The position numbers and the translations under genes are program-made. 64,000 bases of DNA from Cryptomeria japonica (Eukaryota > Streptophyta > Pinopsida > Cupressales > Cupressaceae), in contig NC_081415.1 of NCBI RefSeq assembly GCF_030272615.1, positions 627,355,240-627,419,239 of the forward strand, written 5' to 3'. Positions 33,510-46,300 of this stretch are shown piece after piece (the stretch's first letter is position 1; every line of letters begins with the position of its first letter). The notes below the pieces were generated by a model. That model searched no databases and had not been told where the DNA came from. It saw only the letters and a list, made by a program, of their open reading frames with translations.

Positions 33510-35063
33510 CTCATCAAATCAATCAACTTCTGGTGTAGATAATTTGTATACTCCTGAACCATATGCTACTACCATGACAAAAGGACCCAACCAGTTTGGC
33601 TCAAATTTACCTTTCTTTTCTCGATCTTGTTGATTTTGTGGATTTTCTCTTAGGACTAGATCTCCAATTTGAAAAATGTGTGGCTTAAAAATGTGGTTTT
33701 AACTTCTTTCCATCCTCTATTGGTATGCTTTTAAAAGATCTAAAGCATTTTGATGATGTTCCTGAATCAGCTCAAGTTCTTGAAACCTAAAGACTCGTTC
33801 TTCTTCCTCTGGGATAAGACCTTTCAAGGATACTCGTAGAGAAGGTATCTCTACTTCTACTGGTAATATGGCTTCTGATCCATAGACTAGACAATATGGA
33901 GTTGCCCCTATTGGTGTGCGAATACTGGTTTAGTATGCCCATAAAACAGGATTGAGCTGAATATGCCAGTCTTTACCAGCTTCATTGACTATCTTCTTCA
34001 AGATCTTTAGGATTGTTTTATTTGATGCCTCAGCTTGACCATTTCCTTGTGGGTAATATGGTATAGAAAGCCTATGTTGGATATGGAATCGCTCAAATAT
34101 TTCTTTCAGATCTTGATTCTTAAATGGCCTCCCATTATCAGTGATGATGGTCATAGGGACTCCATAGTGACAAATTATGTAGTTCAAGATGAATGGTGAT
34201 ATTTTCTTTCTTGTCACCTTTGTCAAAGGTATTGATTCAATCCATTTAGTGAAATACTCCGTAGCAGTCAAAATGAATTTATGTCCATTAGAAGATGAAG
34301 GATTTATCTTACCCACTAGATCAAGACCCCATTGAGAAAATGGCCATGATCCTACCATAGGATGTAGTTCTTGTGCTGGTGTGTGGATGAGGTTCCCATG
34401 GATCTGACATTGTTTGCATTTTTGGCATATGTAAATGAATCTCTTTCCATAGTAGGCCAATAATAACCCAATCAATAAGTTTTTTAGCCAACATTAAACC
34501 ACTTGAGTGTGTGCCATAAATACCTATGTGGACTTCATTAAGAAATTTCTTAGATTCCTCTTGGTCGAGACATCTTAGTAGAGTGCTATCTAGACCTCAT
34601 CTATATAAAGTATCAACAATGATAGTATAGAGGGATGACTGATGGATAAAATTTCTTTTCTAATTATGGGATAGGTTAGGGGGGAGGATATTCTCTTTTA
34701 GATATTGATAAGTTTGGCTATATAAGGATTGATCGGTTCTAGATACGTGGCAAATCATGTGGGTATTCTGGGATTCAACAATAGGATGCAAGATATCTTC
34801 CACCAGGAATTCATAACGTTGTTGATTCTCTTGATTCTACAAAAGAGATGCTATTGTAGCCATTGTATCTATCACTTTGTTCTCATTTGTTGGGATATGA
34901 GTGAATGATATTTCTTCAAGGTGTTCTTTAAAATCTTCAACCGATTGTTTATAGGGCATCAGCTTGTCATCCTTGGTTTGAAAATCATTATTTATCTCAT
35001 TGATTATGAGCTGTGAATCTCCATAAACATGCAATTCCTTGATGTTCCATTCAATGGTCATTT
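33510..35063 (-). pseudogene. pol: Integrase and aRNH fragment of element D
   Basis: Minus strand. The aRNH end (34837-35063) reads ELHVYGDSQLIINEI and ENKVIDTMATIASLL. Integrase (34500-33930) has KCKQCQIHGN, WGLDLVGKINPSSSNG, IITDNGRPFKNQDL and YYPQGNGQAEASNK, so all three catalytic residues remain. The GPY/F module lies near 33690-33540 (KFEPNWLGPF). Stops and frameshifts occur near 33930, 34480 and 34620. The aRNH is cut in mid-domain at 35063 by repeat family F. Confidence 0.88.
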
Positions 35064-35698
35064 TGAATCAATGCCATTGAGAGGGGGGTGAATCAGTGGT
35101 TTCTAAATTATTAACCCTTTTAACTCCAAGAGAAATTACCAGTTACCAACCTAAGGAACAAGCAAACATATCAGTAAGATAAAGCTAGACAACACAAACC
35201 AACCACACAAAGGGCACATCACATAACATTGATATATACGAGCAAAACCCAAGATGGGAAAAACCTCGGTGAGAAGTGTTGTTGGAGTCTACTGCTCTAA
35301 TCCAGCCTCACAATGAAAACCTTCGGTTACAACATTTAGGGCACCAATCCAAGGAGTACCACTCTTGCTTTAGGGCACCAACCCAAGGAGCACCAATCCC
35401 TTATTTAGGGCACCAACCCAAGGGGCACCAACCCCTGCACTAAGCTTTTCCACCAAAACGCAACTTCAAACTATTGGCGCGCAAGGGTTTCTTTCACTGA
35501 TCATGAGGTCAATCAGATCTCATTCTACACGAGGATGAACATCCTGCAAGCAATTGGACATCTCCTACCATATCTTCTTCCTTCCAAGGCAAGTTTGCTA
35601 AACTTAGCAAACACGAACAGTCCGTCGATAAGGCTCAAGATCAATTACCTTAAATGGTTCTATAGATTGCATCACCAACCTCATTCTGCACCTGGACA
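35064..35698 (+). repeat. F-family repeat, copy 1 left part
   Basis: It begins TGAATCAATGCCATTGAGAG with a G6 tract and GGTGAATCAGTGG, then about 160 bp later AACCCAAGATGGGAAAAACC. The same two signatures recur near 40560, 44120 and 63520, all in the same orientation. It also contains three short copies of AGGGCACCAACCCAAGG-like sequence (35338-35425). The family looks like LTRs of an unclassified retrotransposon. It is interrupted by solo LTR K at 35699. Confidence 0.6.
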
Positions 35699-36542
35699 TG
35701 TAGTACCCCTACTCGTTTGAACTCAATAGACTCATATTTTATTATTGTTTGTTTTCAGTGGATACATTACCATGATTTATTATTTAGATTTTTATGACAT
35801 TATGCTTTATTTGGAGATGAGATGTATAATTTATTTGCAGTATTTTAGTATTTGTGATTTATGGCATTTTATGGATTATTGTTATGTACTGACATTTTAC
35901 TTTATCTATGCAATGTGTAATTATATGTTGTGTGTTTGTGAGTGTATTGGATGCAAGGGGATGATTTTCTTTCACTCATTTCGGTGAGACAGGGAACGTC
36001 GTGATTCTCCTTCATCGGTGTGTATGCTGTGTTTTCTATATATATATGCATGTGTGGTTCAGTGATGCAGGATATTGCAGGTACAAGTACTGGGTAGGTA
36101 CGGGGTATTGTCTCCACCTAGCTTCATAGGTCTGAGCATGCCTTATATTTTCTGATGGAAGTGAAGGAGATAGTAGTTGACCCTATTTTACTCAGTTACA
36201 CTCGTATGAGTGTCGTTAGTTAGTCATTTTATCAGTTAGTTCGGTCTTCGTATTTTGTTATTTTATCTTTTATGGGTAATTGCTTGAGATTTGTTTAATT
36301 TGAGTGTTTTAGTGGATTTAATTAATTAATTAATTTATGAAATTATCTCAATATTGTATTGTTTATGCATTGAGATTATAAATTTAGTTAATTAAAGAAA
36401 TTATTAAATTAAGTTGCAAGCTACATGGTATTTGAAATCTATTGTTATTTAAATAAATTAGATTAAATATATTTATTGTTTCCTTGAATTTTAAATAAAT
36501 AAATGATTAAATAAATAAATAAATAAAAAATGAATAAAAGGA

Positions 36543-36690
36543 TTAATTAGAATTAAAATATTGTTTTAATTCTTTATTTAGAAAAAAAAATTAATTGGAA
36601 TTAAAGTATTGTTTTAATTCTTTATTTAGAAAATTAATTAATTGAAATTAAAGTATTGTATTAATTCTTTATTTAGAAAATTAATTAATG
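36543..36690. repeat. Three AT-rich dyad units inside LTR K
   Basis: The unit is TTAATTRGAATTAAARTATT then GTTTTAATTCTTTATTTAGA, about 46-48 bp, repeated three times. Each unit contains the dyad AATTAAAA TATTG TTTTAATT. Confidence 0.75.
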
Positions 36691-37500
36691 TGCATGAGAA
36701 AAGTAAAGAAAGAATAATGTTTTCTAATTATTGCATGTGATAAATTTAGAAAATAAAATTAAAAAATTACTATTATTCTAAATTTAGGTTTTTTGTGAAA
36801 AAGCTATTGAACCTAGAATTTTAGTTTAAATAGGGGTTAGGTCTTTATTTTAGGACAGAAAGGGACACACAGGAACAGGTCAAGAATTTAGGTGAAGAAA
36901 TTTATTGGAAGTTATTGAAGGGATTAGGCTCTTCTACAGATTTCTTCCAGGAAAGCTATACCAGGTTGGATGATTTCTTAGTTGTGTGTTTTATTAAAAA
37001 TATTTCTATTTGTCTCTGCTTGATGTGTGTGTAAAATAATTGTCAAATTCAAAACCCTCTTCTAGTGAATTTGAGTTTTGTTTTAAAATCCATGTCTGAT
37101 GGGAATTTCTAATTTATGGGAAGTATGTAATTTTGAGAAAATTAAGGGAAATTATTATAGAAAATTTGTCAGATTTTAGGATGCATGGAAATTACAAGAT
37201 TTGTGAGAAAGGGTATTTACCTGAGAAATGGTTTTAATTACCTTAAGAAAATAAATTTAATTACACATTAAATTTATTTGGGTTAATTAAATTTTAAAAA
37301 AGTATTGTTCTTTTTATTATTTTACTTAAATTTTGTGAAAAGGGAATTATTGGAAAAATATTGTTTTTATTATTATTGTTAAAAATCTATTAAAAAAATA
37401 TATATATAAAAAATAATTTAAAAAAATTTAATTTAAAAAAAAATTTAATTTATTAAATTATGTGGGGAGGCTATGCCTCTACCCACGCAGCTCTACCTTC

Positions 37501-37614
37501 GGTAGTGGCTGCTGCCATAGGGCAGCAGCGCTACCCAAGGGTAGCGGCTGCTGCCATAAGACAACAACGCTACCTAAGGGTAGCGTTAGCTGCCTATGGT
37601 AGCACTGCTACCTT
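37501..37614. repeat. GC-rich tandem hairpins inside LTR K
   Basis: Three units of 37-39 bp, GGTAGCGGCTGCTGCCATA followed by RGGCAGCAGCGCTACCYAA, sit in strongly AT-rich DNA. Perfect dyads include CGCTACCCAAGGGTAGCG (37529-37546), CGCTACCTAAGGGTAGCG (37568-37585) and GCTGCTGCCATAGGGCAGCAGC (37508-37529). The open frame across it is a by-product of the repeat. Confidence 0.82.
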
Positions 37615-39745
37615 GGTAGCCATCACTAGGTTTTTTGTTTTTTTTTTAAAAGATTTTAATTTTAGTTTTTAATTTTATTTATTATTTTATTTGTTATTTA
37701 GTTTTTTTTTAAATAGAAAAAAAATAATAATAAATAATAAATAAATAGTAATAAAATAATTATAATGTGGTTATATATATATAGTTATTTTATTTTAATT
37801 GTCAATTTAAGAATAAAGAATTTAGAATTTAGTATTTTTATAATTTTAAATTCGATATACATTTTGGAAATACATTAGGAGATTAATACATATGTAAATT
37901 TATTTTAAATCTTTTTGGACAAATGACAAGATGGATGTTTTTGGTATTAAATAGTTGTAAATTCTTGTTATCTGGAAATTCATAAATTGCATGTTATTTA
38001 TGCTTTGGTTGTTTTTAAGGAAAGATTGCACGTAATAGGATCTTGCGTATATTGTGTTCTTAGTCAAGTTTTATTTCATTGCAATTTTGGTTAAATTGTC
38101 ATTGTGTCCTATGTTATTATTTCTCCTAGACCAGGTGTTGTTGTAAAACCTTATTGATGTGAGCCATTATGTGTGTTTGTCCAAATGGCCAATCTTGGGT
38201 TAGTGATTATGTATCCTTCACCTGTGCTTTGTTAGGATTGTTTATGGTTGTCTGTTTTGCCATAGAGTTCTCGTAGAGAGAAACATTTCTTGTTAGTGTC
38301 CTAGGAGAGAGAGTGGCTTTCGAACGGGGGTCGTGCCCGAAGTGGATGATAGGATAACCCGTTGAAAGTTAGTTAAAAATTGATAACCTAATAATTGATT
38401 AGGGGGTGGGTAGATTAAATATTAATTAAGATAAATGTGCCTCGTGCATAAGTGAGTGCTTGTACAGGGCTCATGATGTTACGAGAAGGCCTGGAATGGC
38501 AAACTTACCACCTTGTCTTCACAAAAGGATTGGTAGGGTCCGCATGAGACTTAGTTGGAACCGGAGGCTCGGGAGAGGTTACCAAGAGAAACCCGAGTAT
38601 GGGGGTCAGGACCTATGGAGGCTGTACCATGGTAACCATCAAGCTATGTGATGACACTCTCTTCTTAGAGTCACTAGTGTTTTGTGAGTTGTGTTACATG
38701 GATGGTTGCAGAGTCTTGTAGTCCTTTTGTACTTGTCTTACTTTGCTTGCTTGAGGGTTTTCTACTATCTCCTAGCACGGTGGGGTGGTTCCATTTCGGG
38801 ATCACATGGTCGGGTGGTAGTGCCACTTCCCATCGGATGTTCTGGATTGTATCTTCAGGCGAGGAAAGGCTTCGCTGGTGTTTCTTGGTTCATGGTTTAT
38901 GTACCAGCTCTTGTTCGAGATCATTGTTCAGTTGAGACCTTGTGGTCATTGTATTAGACTTTTATGTAACCTTGATATTGTATCTTTGTAACCAGTGGTA
39001 TTATTGGAAGCCATGTATTTATGGATATTGTAAATGAATGTTATTGTTTTGATCTTATGTTTAAATGATTTATGGAAATTGGATACATTGGAATACTTTT
39101 ATATCTTTGTTTTGGGATGTATGTGTTGTTTTAAACTTAAGTTTTCAATTTATCTTATTGAATGGATTAACTGTGGTGTTAATATAATCTATGAAAATAA
39201 TCTTCGTTGGTTACCCTTAGGAAAACTTATGATAGACTTCCGCTATGTTGTTAAACGTGCAATGATTATAGTTAGTACACTTAGTCTTTAACAAAAAAAA
39301 AATTATTTCACCCTTTAGTTGCCTAGTTGTGTTGTTTTCCTTTAGGGTTCCTGGCGGGGCATTACAGGACACTCTACATCGATCAATGCATCCCATCAAT
39401 CACCTCTATTTGACCTTCCTCAAGCTGCACACCTCTACAATGCCTCCCATGATTTTCTCAGTCAACATTAAATGTTGACCAAATACCAACAACCTCACTG
39501 ACATGACTATTCACTGACCTCTGCAAGCTTGCCACTTCAACTCCACATGGCATCTCTGTCGGTATCCATCTCAACTTAGACCTTTGTGTCAGTTCAACCA
39601 AGATCACTGACCAAACACTCAACCGGCTCACACCTACCAGACATCTAACCCTACCGGTTCTCTAATCCTATTGGTACATCTTCCCTTACTAGTTAACCTT
39701 CTTGCCTTCTCCTTCCTTGTGCCGATGGATCTTGTCAGCCCAATC

Positions 39746-40250
39746 ATCAACCATGTCGGTCCTCAACAGCAATCTAGGATGACTCATCATGTACATCTTC
39801 ATTAGATTGAGAGCACTTCACTTTTGTCTCTCTATCCACTTGGTTGTATGTCGATATCCTCCTTGTTTACCAATTGGCATGTTTTTGCCTTCATACTGGT
39901 AGTGTGCATGATATCTTCATGCCATCCATCTCCAACTATTATGCATATGTGGCAACACCACTTTCCATCTGCATACCAGTAACTCCATGTGTGCATCTTC
40001 ATCAACCATGTCGGTCCTCAGCAGCAATCTAGGATGACTCATCATGTGCATCTTCATTAGACTGAGAGCACTTCACTTTTGTCTCTCTATCCACTTGGTT
40101 GTATGTTGATATCCTCCTTGTTTACTAATTGGCATGTTCTTGCCTTCATACTGGTAGTGTGCATGATATCTTCGTGCCATCCATCTCCAACTATTATGCA
40201 TATGTGGCAACACCACTTTCCATCTGCATACCAGTAACTCCATGCGTGCA
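39746..40250. repeat. Tandem duplication, unit about 255 bp
   Basis: ATCAACCATGTCGGTCCTCA starts both units, at 39746 and 40001. They stay nearly identical through CTGCATACCAGTAACTCCAT, with about ten differences by eye. Non-coding. Confidence 0.92.
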
Positions 40251-40431
40251 ACTGTAGAGCCTCATCTTCATTTGACTGGTTCTCTTCTCAACCGGTTTGC
40301 CAAGGAGACAACCACACCATCTTAACTCTTCCTTCTTTGCCTTGGTAGCACATCATGTCTTCTCATGCTGATCCGGTGCACATCTCTGAACTTGTCCTCT
40401 GGAGGCATCCTCATCTTTCTCTTTAGTCATC

Positions 40432-42143
40432 CGGTCTATGCATCCAATCACCTGACTTTGCTTACTTTGAATAAATTATCCCAGAGAGTCATGATGTATG
40501 TCATGTAAGTTGATAGTTCTGATACTAAATATGATTAGTATAGATGCCAAGCTAACAATATGAGAGGGGGGGGGGGTGAATCATTCAAACTTAATCTTCA
40601 ATAAAAACAACAAATTCAACCTCGGTAACCTTATCATAAAAACAGTAATGCATGCAGACCCATAAATAGATAAGATCACAAACATATAACACCAGATTTA
40701 ACATGGAAACCCAAATAGGGAAAAACCACTATGGGATTTCGGACCCACTAAGAAATATACTCTTCTAGAGTATGCTCGATTAAAAGCAAATCCTATTAAA
40801 GATTACAAACACATTGCTAGATGTGACCCGGTTAAGGGATTTCCCTCAGATCTGTTAGGATCTTCACTTTGTTAGAAGTGACCTTGTCAAAGGATTTCAA
40901 ACACTCAATAAGAATGTCACCTTGCTAGAGGATTTACATATAAGACTGTTAAGTCCACTTGGTTAAGAGATTTTCTATCACTTTCACAAAATAACAGTAA
41001 TACAAATCTATCTGCAACTTCACATCTAAAATGCTAAAGCAAATTCTTTTTTGTTCAATACAATCTAGACATAGAACTAATCTTGTCTATCTGCTGGGCT
41101 TCTATACTCTATTATTCAAACAGGTCTTCAAGCTTCTATGCTCGGTAATCATTATGTAGCATTCCTATGCATACACTTGCCCACATACATTGTTTATCAA
41201 TAGTTTCCTATTTATAAACAATCGTCCAACCGCTTAATCTCCTTGATCACATTTCCCATTATCAATCATAGCTATCAGATCTTCAATCTTGTCTAGGTTT
41301 AATGTATCCTTCGATCTGAAAATGTTTTACCTCACCTTGGAACTTGCATACTAGTCTTGGAACTTGTGCCAGGGTATTACAATTCAATATGAGTTGTAGA
41401 TCTTCATGCCGACTTTTCATTTCCTTAGATTTGTTAACAAACTTCTTCCATGGCTTACCAATCATTTAATCTGCTCCAGCTCATCAACTTCCTTCTTTAA
41501 ATACCACATGTAAACATTTAATGCATTCTGTTATAGCTCGGTTACAACTCAGTAATAACTCGATGAATACTAAACTTCACTCGGTAGACATTCCACCTTC
41601 ATTAACCAATAGCGATAACCTTAGGGTTTACCGACTAGGTTCCTTAGGGTTTACCGACTAGGTTCTTTGCTCGGTAAAATAGTATAGTATTAACCTTTCA
41701 AACATTAGCATATGTAGGATATCAAAACAATCTAAACATCATGATCTCATCATTGTCTAACTCAATAATAGTTTCCCATTGAATAACTTATCCCCTTATT
41801 CATCATATTCTTTCCTGTGTCTTTTACCGACATCTTTATAATCTTCATATCATACTTCTCAAGATATGGCAACATCATACTGAATTAGAAAATCAATTTC
41901 TTGACATTAATGACAAAATAATAATATTAAGACAGTAATCATTCTTAATCAATTATATCCATAGTCATCAACAACCTTCTCAATATCCTTATTGAAATGC
42001 CAACAATCTCTCATTGTAATTGGAATGCCAACCTTCTTCTTGTCTATTATAATGCCAACAATCTGGTCTATGCATCCAATCACCCGACTTTGCTTACTCT
42101 GAATAAATTATCCCAAAGAGTCATGATGTATGTCATGTAAGTT
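40432..42143 (+). repeat. F-family copy between 82 bp direct repeats
   Basis: GGTCTATGCATCCAATCACC through GATGTATGTCATGTAAGT occurs at 40432-40513 and again at 42062-42143 with three differences. Between them lie about 1.55 kb starting TGATAGTTCTGATACTAAAT, with GAGAG, a G10 tract, TGAATCA and CATGGAAACCCAAATAGGG. The repeats are far longer than a normal target duplication. Confidence 0.8.
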
Positions 42144-42712
42144 GTGGGATAAGCAAGGTATTACCATTTACAGGAGGGGAGGAATAGACAAGTGCACTTC
42201 AACAACTAAACATCAGTGGAGGAAGATCTAAGTCACCTGTCGGTAAAGATGTGACTTCACTCAAGAGAGGATACCTATTCAACTTGACATATGTCCCGGT
42301 AGCATTTCCATATGTCATCTTTTCTCACTGAAATATCACATACTCTGTCAATTTTCTCTTTATCGATGGGAGTCCAGCCAGTTAACCTCATACTAGCATA
42401 CCGGTTGCACTGCTAACCCTTCATTAGATCATATTGCAGTGAGCTCTACTGGTCACATGCTTTTCAATTCTCATCATTCATCACTCACTTCTCTATCATG
42501 CTTGTTTAGCATCAACATGCATACTCACAAACCGGTTCCTTCTTCCCAATACTAACATGTAAACCAGTTACTCCAACATGCTTACCTGGTGGCTTCACTG
42601 TCCATACCGATTGACATCAATGACAACACAATGCCAACATCAATGACAACGAGCCCTCAATAAGTAAGCTACCAATGTCACATAGTGAATATCAACATAA
42701 TAGCCACTAATG

Positions 42713-43073
42713 TTATTTAAATGTATGATAGGTTGGATGAAGGATTTGAATATGACATGTTAAATTCTCTACAATAAATGAGAGCAAAAACATGTATAAG
42801 ATGATAAGTTTTGAAATATCTTGATCAACAAAGTAGTCTCTAGTAGAAGAATATGCCTCTAAGTCATGATCCTCTTGCACACAAATTTTCTCATACATAA
42901 AAGACATCTTAGGAGAGGGACAAGTATAATTAATTAGGGCTTCATTTCAATAAGAGAGGATATTAGATTGAATAGAAGATAAAGCCTCATGAATGGGATT
43001 GTCAATCTCTTTGGGAGATTCATAAAGATACTTGTCAATCATCATACTTTTGTTATGAGTAGGATGAGTATTC
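42713..43073 (-). pseudogene. Coding remnant of element G beyond insertion I
   Basis: Minus strand, near-open frame: DKYLYESPKEIDNPIHEAL, then one TGA, then PKMSFMYEKICVQEDHDLEA. The first part resembles the acidic repeats of G upstream (the plus-strand word ATGGGATTGT occurs here and at 47863), so G had such repeats on both sides of protease. No domain recognised. Confidence 0.45.
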
Positions 43074-44102
43074 TGTAATTTCCCCTTCTCAGTGGTGAGA
43101 AGTTCAGTTGGCCATTAGCCTATCCGAAGATCCGTAGGCTAACTGGAAGCATAAATTAGGGTTTCCAACTTTTGTGGTTGTTTGCGAGAGCTGTTTGATG
43201 ATTGACGAATTGGAATTTTACAATTCAGACTATGGATTCCTTATAGATTTTTTAGAGAGCTTTGCAGGGGTGTGACTTATATTCAGTTTAGAGAATTTTT
43301 CTGAACTTACTATTTTTAGTATGTTGGAGGCAGCTATCAAGATTTCTGAGTTTTTTCTGGGTTTTCTAAGTTCACCCACGGGGTTCAAAGAGAAATATTT
43401 TTGGTGATGTTTTTAGGACTTACTACTTTTAGTAAGTACTATATCCGGCAATACTATTTTTAGCAGTTCACTCCAGAGCTCCAACTTAGTTCAGTTTTGG
43501 TGATTTCCAGTACTTTAGTTCCCGATTCAATTTGGCAATAATCAATATTTGAGAAGGTATTTTTAATATATTATTACCTTAGGCATGAGGTTTTAATATT
43601 TTATTATTTTATGTATGGACTACTTAGGAAGGGAGAAAATATTAATTTTTATCCTATGTCTACTTAGGCGAATTATTTCACCTTCTTTGTGGACACCAAA
43701 TTGCAAATTCATTAAATATTGTTTATAAATTTTAAGTTATTCCAAAAGTTCAACTTAAGGGGTCCTATTTTGGATGCCATATGCTAAGGGAATAATATTA
43801 AATGCAACACCTAAGGAAGTGAAATGAAATGTTAATGGAATTTGAATTTGAATTTGACTGGCAAAAGGTTATAAATAGAGGCCTTGGGCTCTCATTGGAT
43901 CATCCATTTTCTATGATAACTAAGTGCTATCAAAATATTGTCAGACTCTTGCTTTGAGGAATTCATACCTTCTAGTGCCTTTAGTTTCGTGCTTGAGAAA
44001 TAGAACCTAGCTAAACTTTTGATTGTTTCTTATCCAGAGGAGCGGATTGAGCTCAATGAAGATGAATTTTTTTGTGGTGTTATAATTTTGGAGTGTTGTT
44101 AG

Positions 44103-45338
44103 TGTTGGAAACCAAGAACACTGAGAGGGGGAAGGGTGAATCAGTGTTCTACCGGAATGGATAAATTTAACCTTATTAATACAACAACTCAGAAACCCGT
44201 AAATATGAAAGCATATAACAATAAGCAATAGTGCAACCACAAAAATGAACACCATAACACCATAGATTTATACATGGAAAACCTCAAAGAGGAAAAACCA
44301 TGGTGGGATTCGAGACCCACAATATCTATCCACTGATCAGATGAATAAATATTACAATAAGGGGCCTGCACATGCAGGAAGGCCAATAGCCTAGAGCACA
44401 TTGCTCATCATAAAAGGAGCCTCACTGACTACATAAAGCATCAGACCACAATCCGAAAAGAAGATTGAACTACAAGAATAACATCTCCTATGCTTGAGTA
44501 TAGTTCCGATTAAGCTCAATACTGGAGTACTAAATCCTCTTACATAAACCCAAATCAATCACCAATGATCGACCAAATCCTTTGCTCAATGAATATTACA
44601 TTATTCATTCCTTACACATCCATATCCCTTACATCATCAGTTCATACCATGATCAGATGATCTACAATGAGATCTTACATCATATATATACCAACTCGGG
44701 ACCTAAACAATTAGGTCGGCCACCTAAAAGATAATATAATAAATTCATAACATAAACCCATAATAAAATGATCAACCAAGTTGGCTTAGGCCAAAAACAA
44801 TGTAAACCAATCCTTAAATCCCATCGGTAATGCATTAGGAACATCCTCCAACACGTTATAGATACCGATCCATAACCTAGATAAATCGGGACCCAATTTA
44901 GGTCCACACATGCTAAAGCAATGATCCTAGTCAACTAAGTCTCAAACATGATCACCATCAACATCCTGAATCTCCACTAGAAGCCACACCAACACTACTT
45001 ATGCATCACATCAAAGATATTCAATAAAGCTTTATCGATGAAACCCTCGTCGGTAACCAAAAGACTTGCTAGAACAAGTGATAGCTTCCGAATCATCAAA
45101 TCTCGAACCAACTAAATGTGATACACATCGGGAACACATGAATAACCAATCCAAACCAATTCCACAGACCAAAGCATATCAAAGCATACCGGATCAACAA
45201 CCAGAAACTAATCAACCTATCGGGACCAGAAGGATACCAGTAAATAGCCAAAGCAGCTAGAACAACCAGTGTTTCCAGTGTTGCCATCAATGACAAACAA
45301 CAATGCAACACATAATCAATTCCTCCAAAATTCCAATA
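44103..45338 (+). repeat. Solo LTR of the F family with GTTAG target duplication
   Basis: The ends are TGTTGGAA and TTCCAATA (near-inverted, one change from TTCCAACA). Both flanks are GTTAG (44098-44102 and 45339-45343). Inside are GAGAGGGGGAAGGGTGAATC and CATGGAAAACCTC..GAGGAAAAACCATGG, the F signatures. This copy gives the best-defined ends for the family. 1236 bp. Confidence 0.75.
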
Positions 45339-45921
45339 GTTAGTGTGTTTTTCAGGTTGTTGGTTTGGTGTGGCTATATCATTTTTTCATTTGTAGCTCT
45401 TTGTTCATGTGTCAGCTCATTATGGGTAATGGCTCGTTCTTTTCCTATGCCCCGGGGGATTATGTTTGTAAGTTGGTAGTACTTAATGTTGAGTATTTAT
45501 TTTTATAATGCAAATCAAACCTATGCCTAGGTTGTACTATGTTGGCTTGCCTAGGAATGCATGCATAAATTAATTTAGGGGTGTGGGGTATATTTTCTTG
45601 GTTCTATCCTTATCGCCTACCTTGTATTTTTATTTGCATCTATTTGGGGGTTATTCTGTGGAGTGTGGGTAGAGTTGTGAGTAAATTTGTGATTTTTGTA
45701 GTTGTTGGTCTGCATTTTCCCAGTAGGATATTTGCATAACAGATTCTGAATTTGTTGGTGTGGAGTGATTTTTAAGGTGAAGTTGGTCTATGTTGGTTTG
45801 GGAGTGAATATCTTATTAGTTGCAAATGTTATACTTGATATCAATTCTTGATTTATCATTTATTTTTATCTTGTGATGCTAGTTAGTAGTACTAACAACA
45901 ATTCTTTTAATCACTCTTAGT

Positions 45922-46300
45922 CCCACTGCATAAGTGGAAGAGGTTGGCTTTGCCGCCTATCTTTGGACAGTGATATCTATTAATCTAAAATCCATATTGT
46001 GCATTGTAAAGTTGATTAGTAGTACTAACAACTATCTATTTTGGATTGTTGCTCAAGACCCACTGAATAAGTGCAAGAGGCTGCCTTGCCACCTTTCTTA
46101 ATTATTGTAACACTGTCCTCTCATTGAATAAGTGGTTGAGTTGATTGAAATTTCATTTTCAGTCCTCCCACTGGATAAGTGGCCAAGTTATTGTTATTAT
46201 TCTCAGTTCCTTGGAATATTGTAAATTGGCTGGTTGCACTGCCAAACTGTTGTATAAGTTCTTTCACCTATTGGACAAGCGGAAGGGGCTGGCTTGTCAC
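45922..46300 (+). repeat. Five CCCACTGGATAAGTGG motifs
   Basis: Variants at about 45922, 46059, 46115, 46166 and 46264. Three are followed by the longer phrase AAGAGGCTGGCTTGCCACC. Each core can fold as CCACT-n5-AGTGG. Spacing is 50-140 bp and the DNA between is not repeated. Confidence 0.75.

Larger units (their letters stand above)
10986..35063 (-). mobile_element. Tat-lineage element D, split by element B
   Basis: Element D reads on the minus strand. From 35063 downwards it has archaeal-type RNase H, integrase, a spacer (interrupted by B at 16616-32714), an antisense PMD gene (plus strand, about 12440-15276), a polypurine tract and a 3' LTR. The 5' half (RT, gag, 5' LTR) is missing: at 35064 the sequence changes to repeat family F in mid-domain. 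Element C (54000-63480) has the same order of parts, which supports reading the two halves as one element. Confidence 0.75.
35699..39366 (+). repeat. Large solo LTR K (3.7 kb) with GGACA target duplication
   Basis: The ends are TGTAGTACCCC and GGGGCATTACA, a near-perfect inverted terminus. The flanks at 35694-35698 and 39367-39371 are both GGACA. No gag-pol is seen inside, so a solo LTR of a large element is the best reading; a non-autonomous element is the alternative. The interior is AT-rich in the first half (36250-37450, 37620-38000), with a GC-rich hairpin block at 37501 and, from 38200 on, more balanced sequence. The orientation is arbitrary. Confidence 0.8.
39372..42712 (+). repeat. 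F-family repeat region, CCGGT-rich
   Basis: The region after solo LTR K continues the sequence before it (CACCTGGACA joins CTCTACATCG). Words such as ACCGGT, CCGGTT and CTCGGTA are frequent. It contains a 255 bp tandem duplication (39746), a nested F copy flanked by 82 bp repeats (40432-42143), and TGACATCAATGACAACACAA-type words near the end (42610), common at plant retrotransposon ends. No coding sequence recognised. Confidence 0.6.

Noticed and set aside
37460..37672. 70-codon Ala/Tyr-rich ORF
   Set aside because: By-product of the GC-rich hairpin repeat inside LTR K.
38460..38957. Overlapping ORFs in the GC-balanced part of LTR K
   Set aside because: Competing frames, no domain; within a solo LTR flanked by a target duplication.
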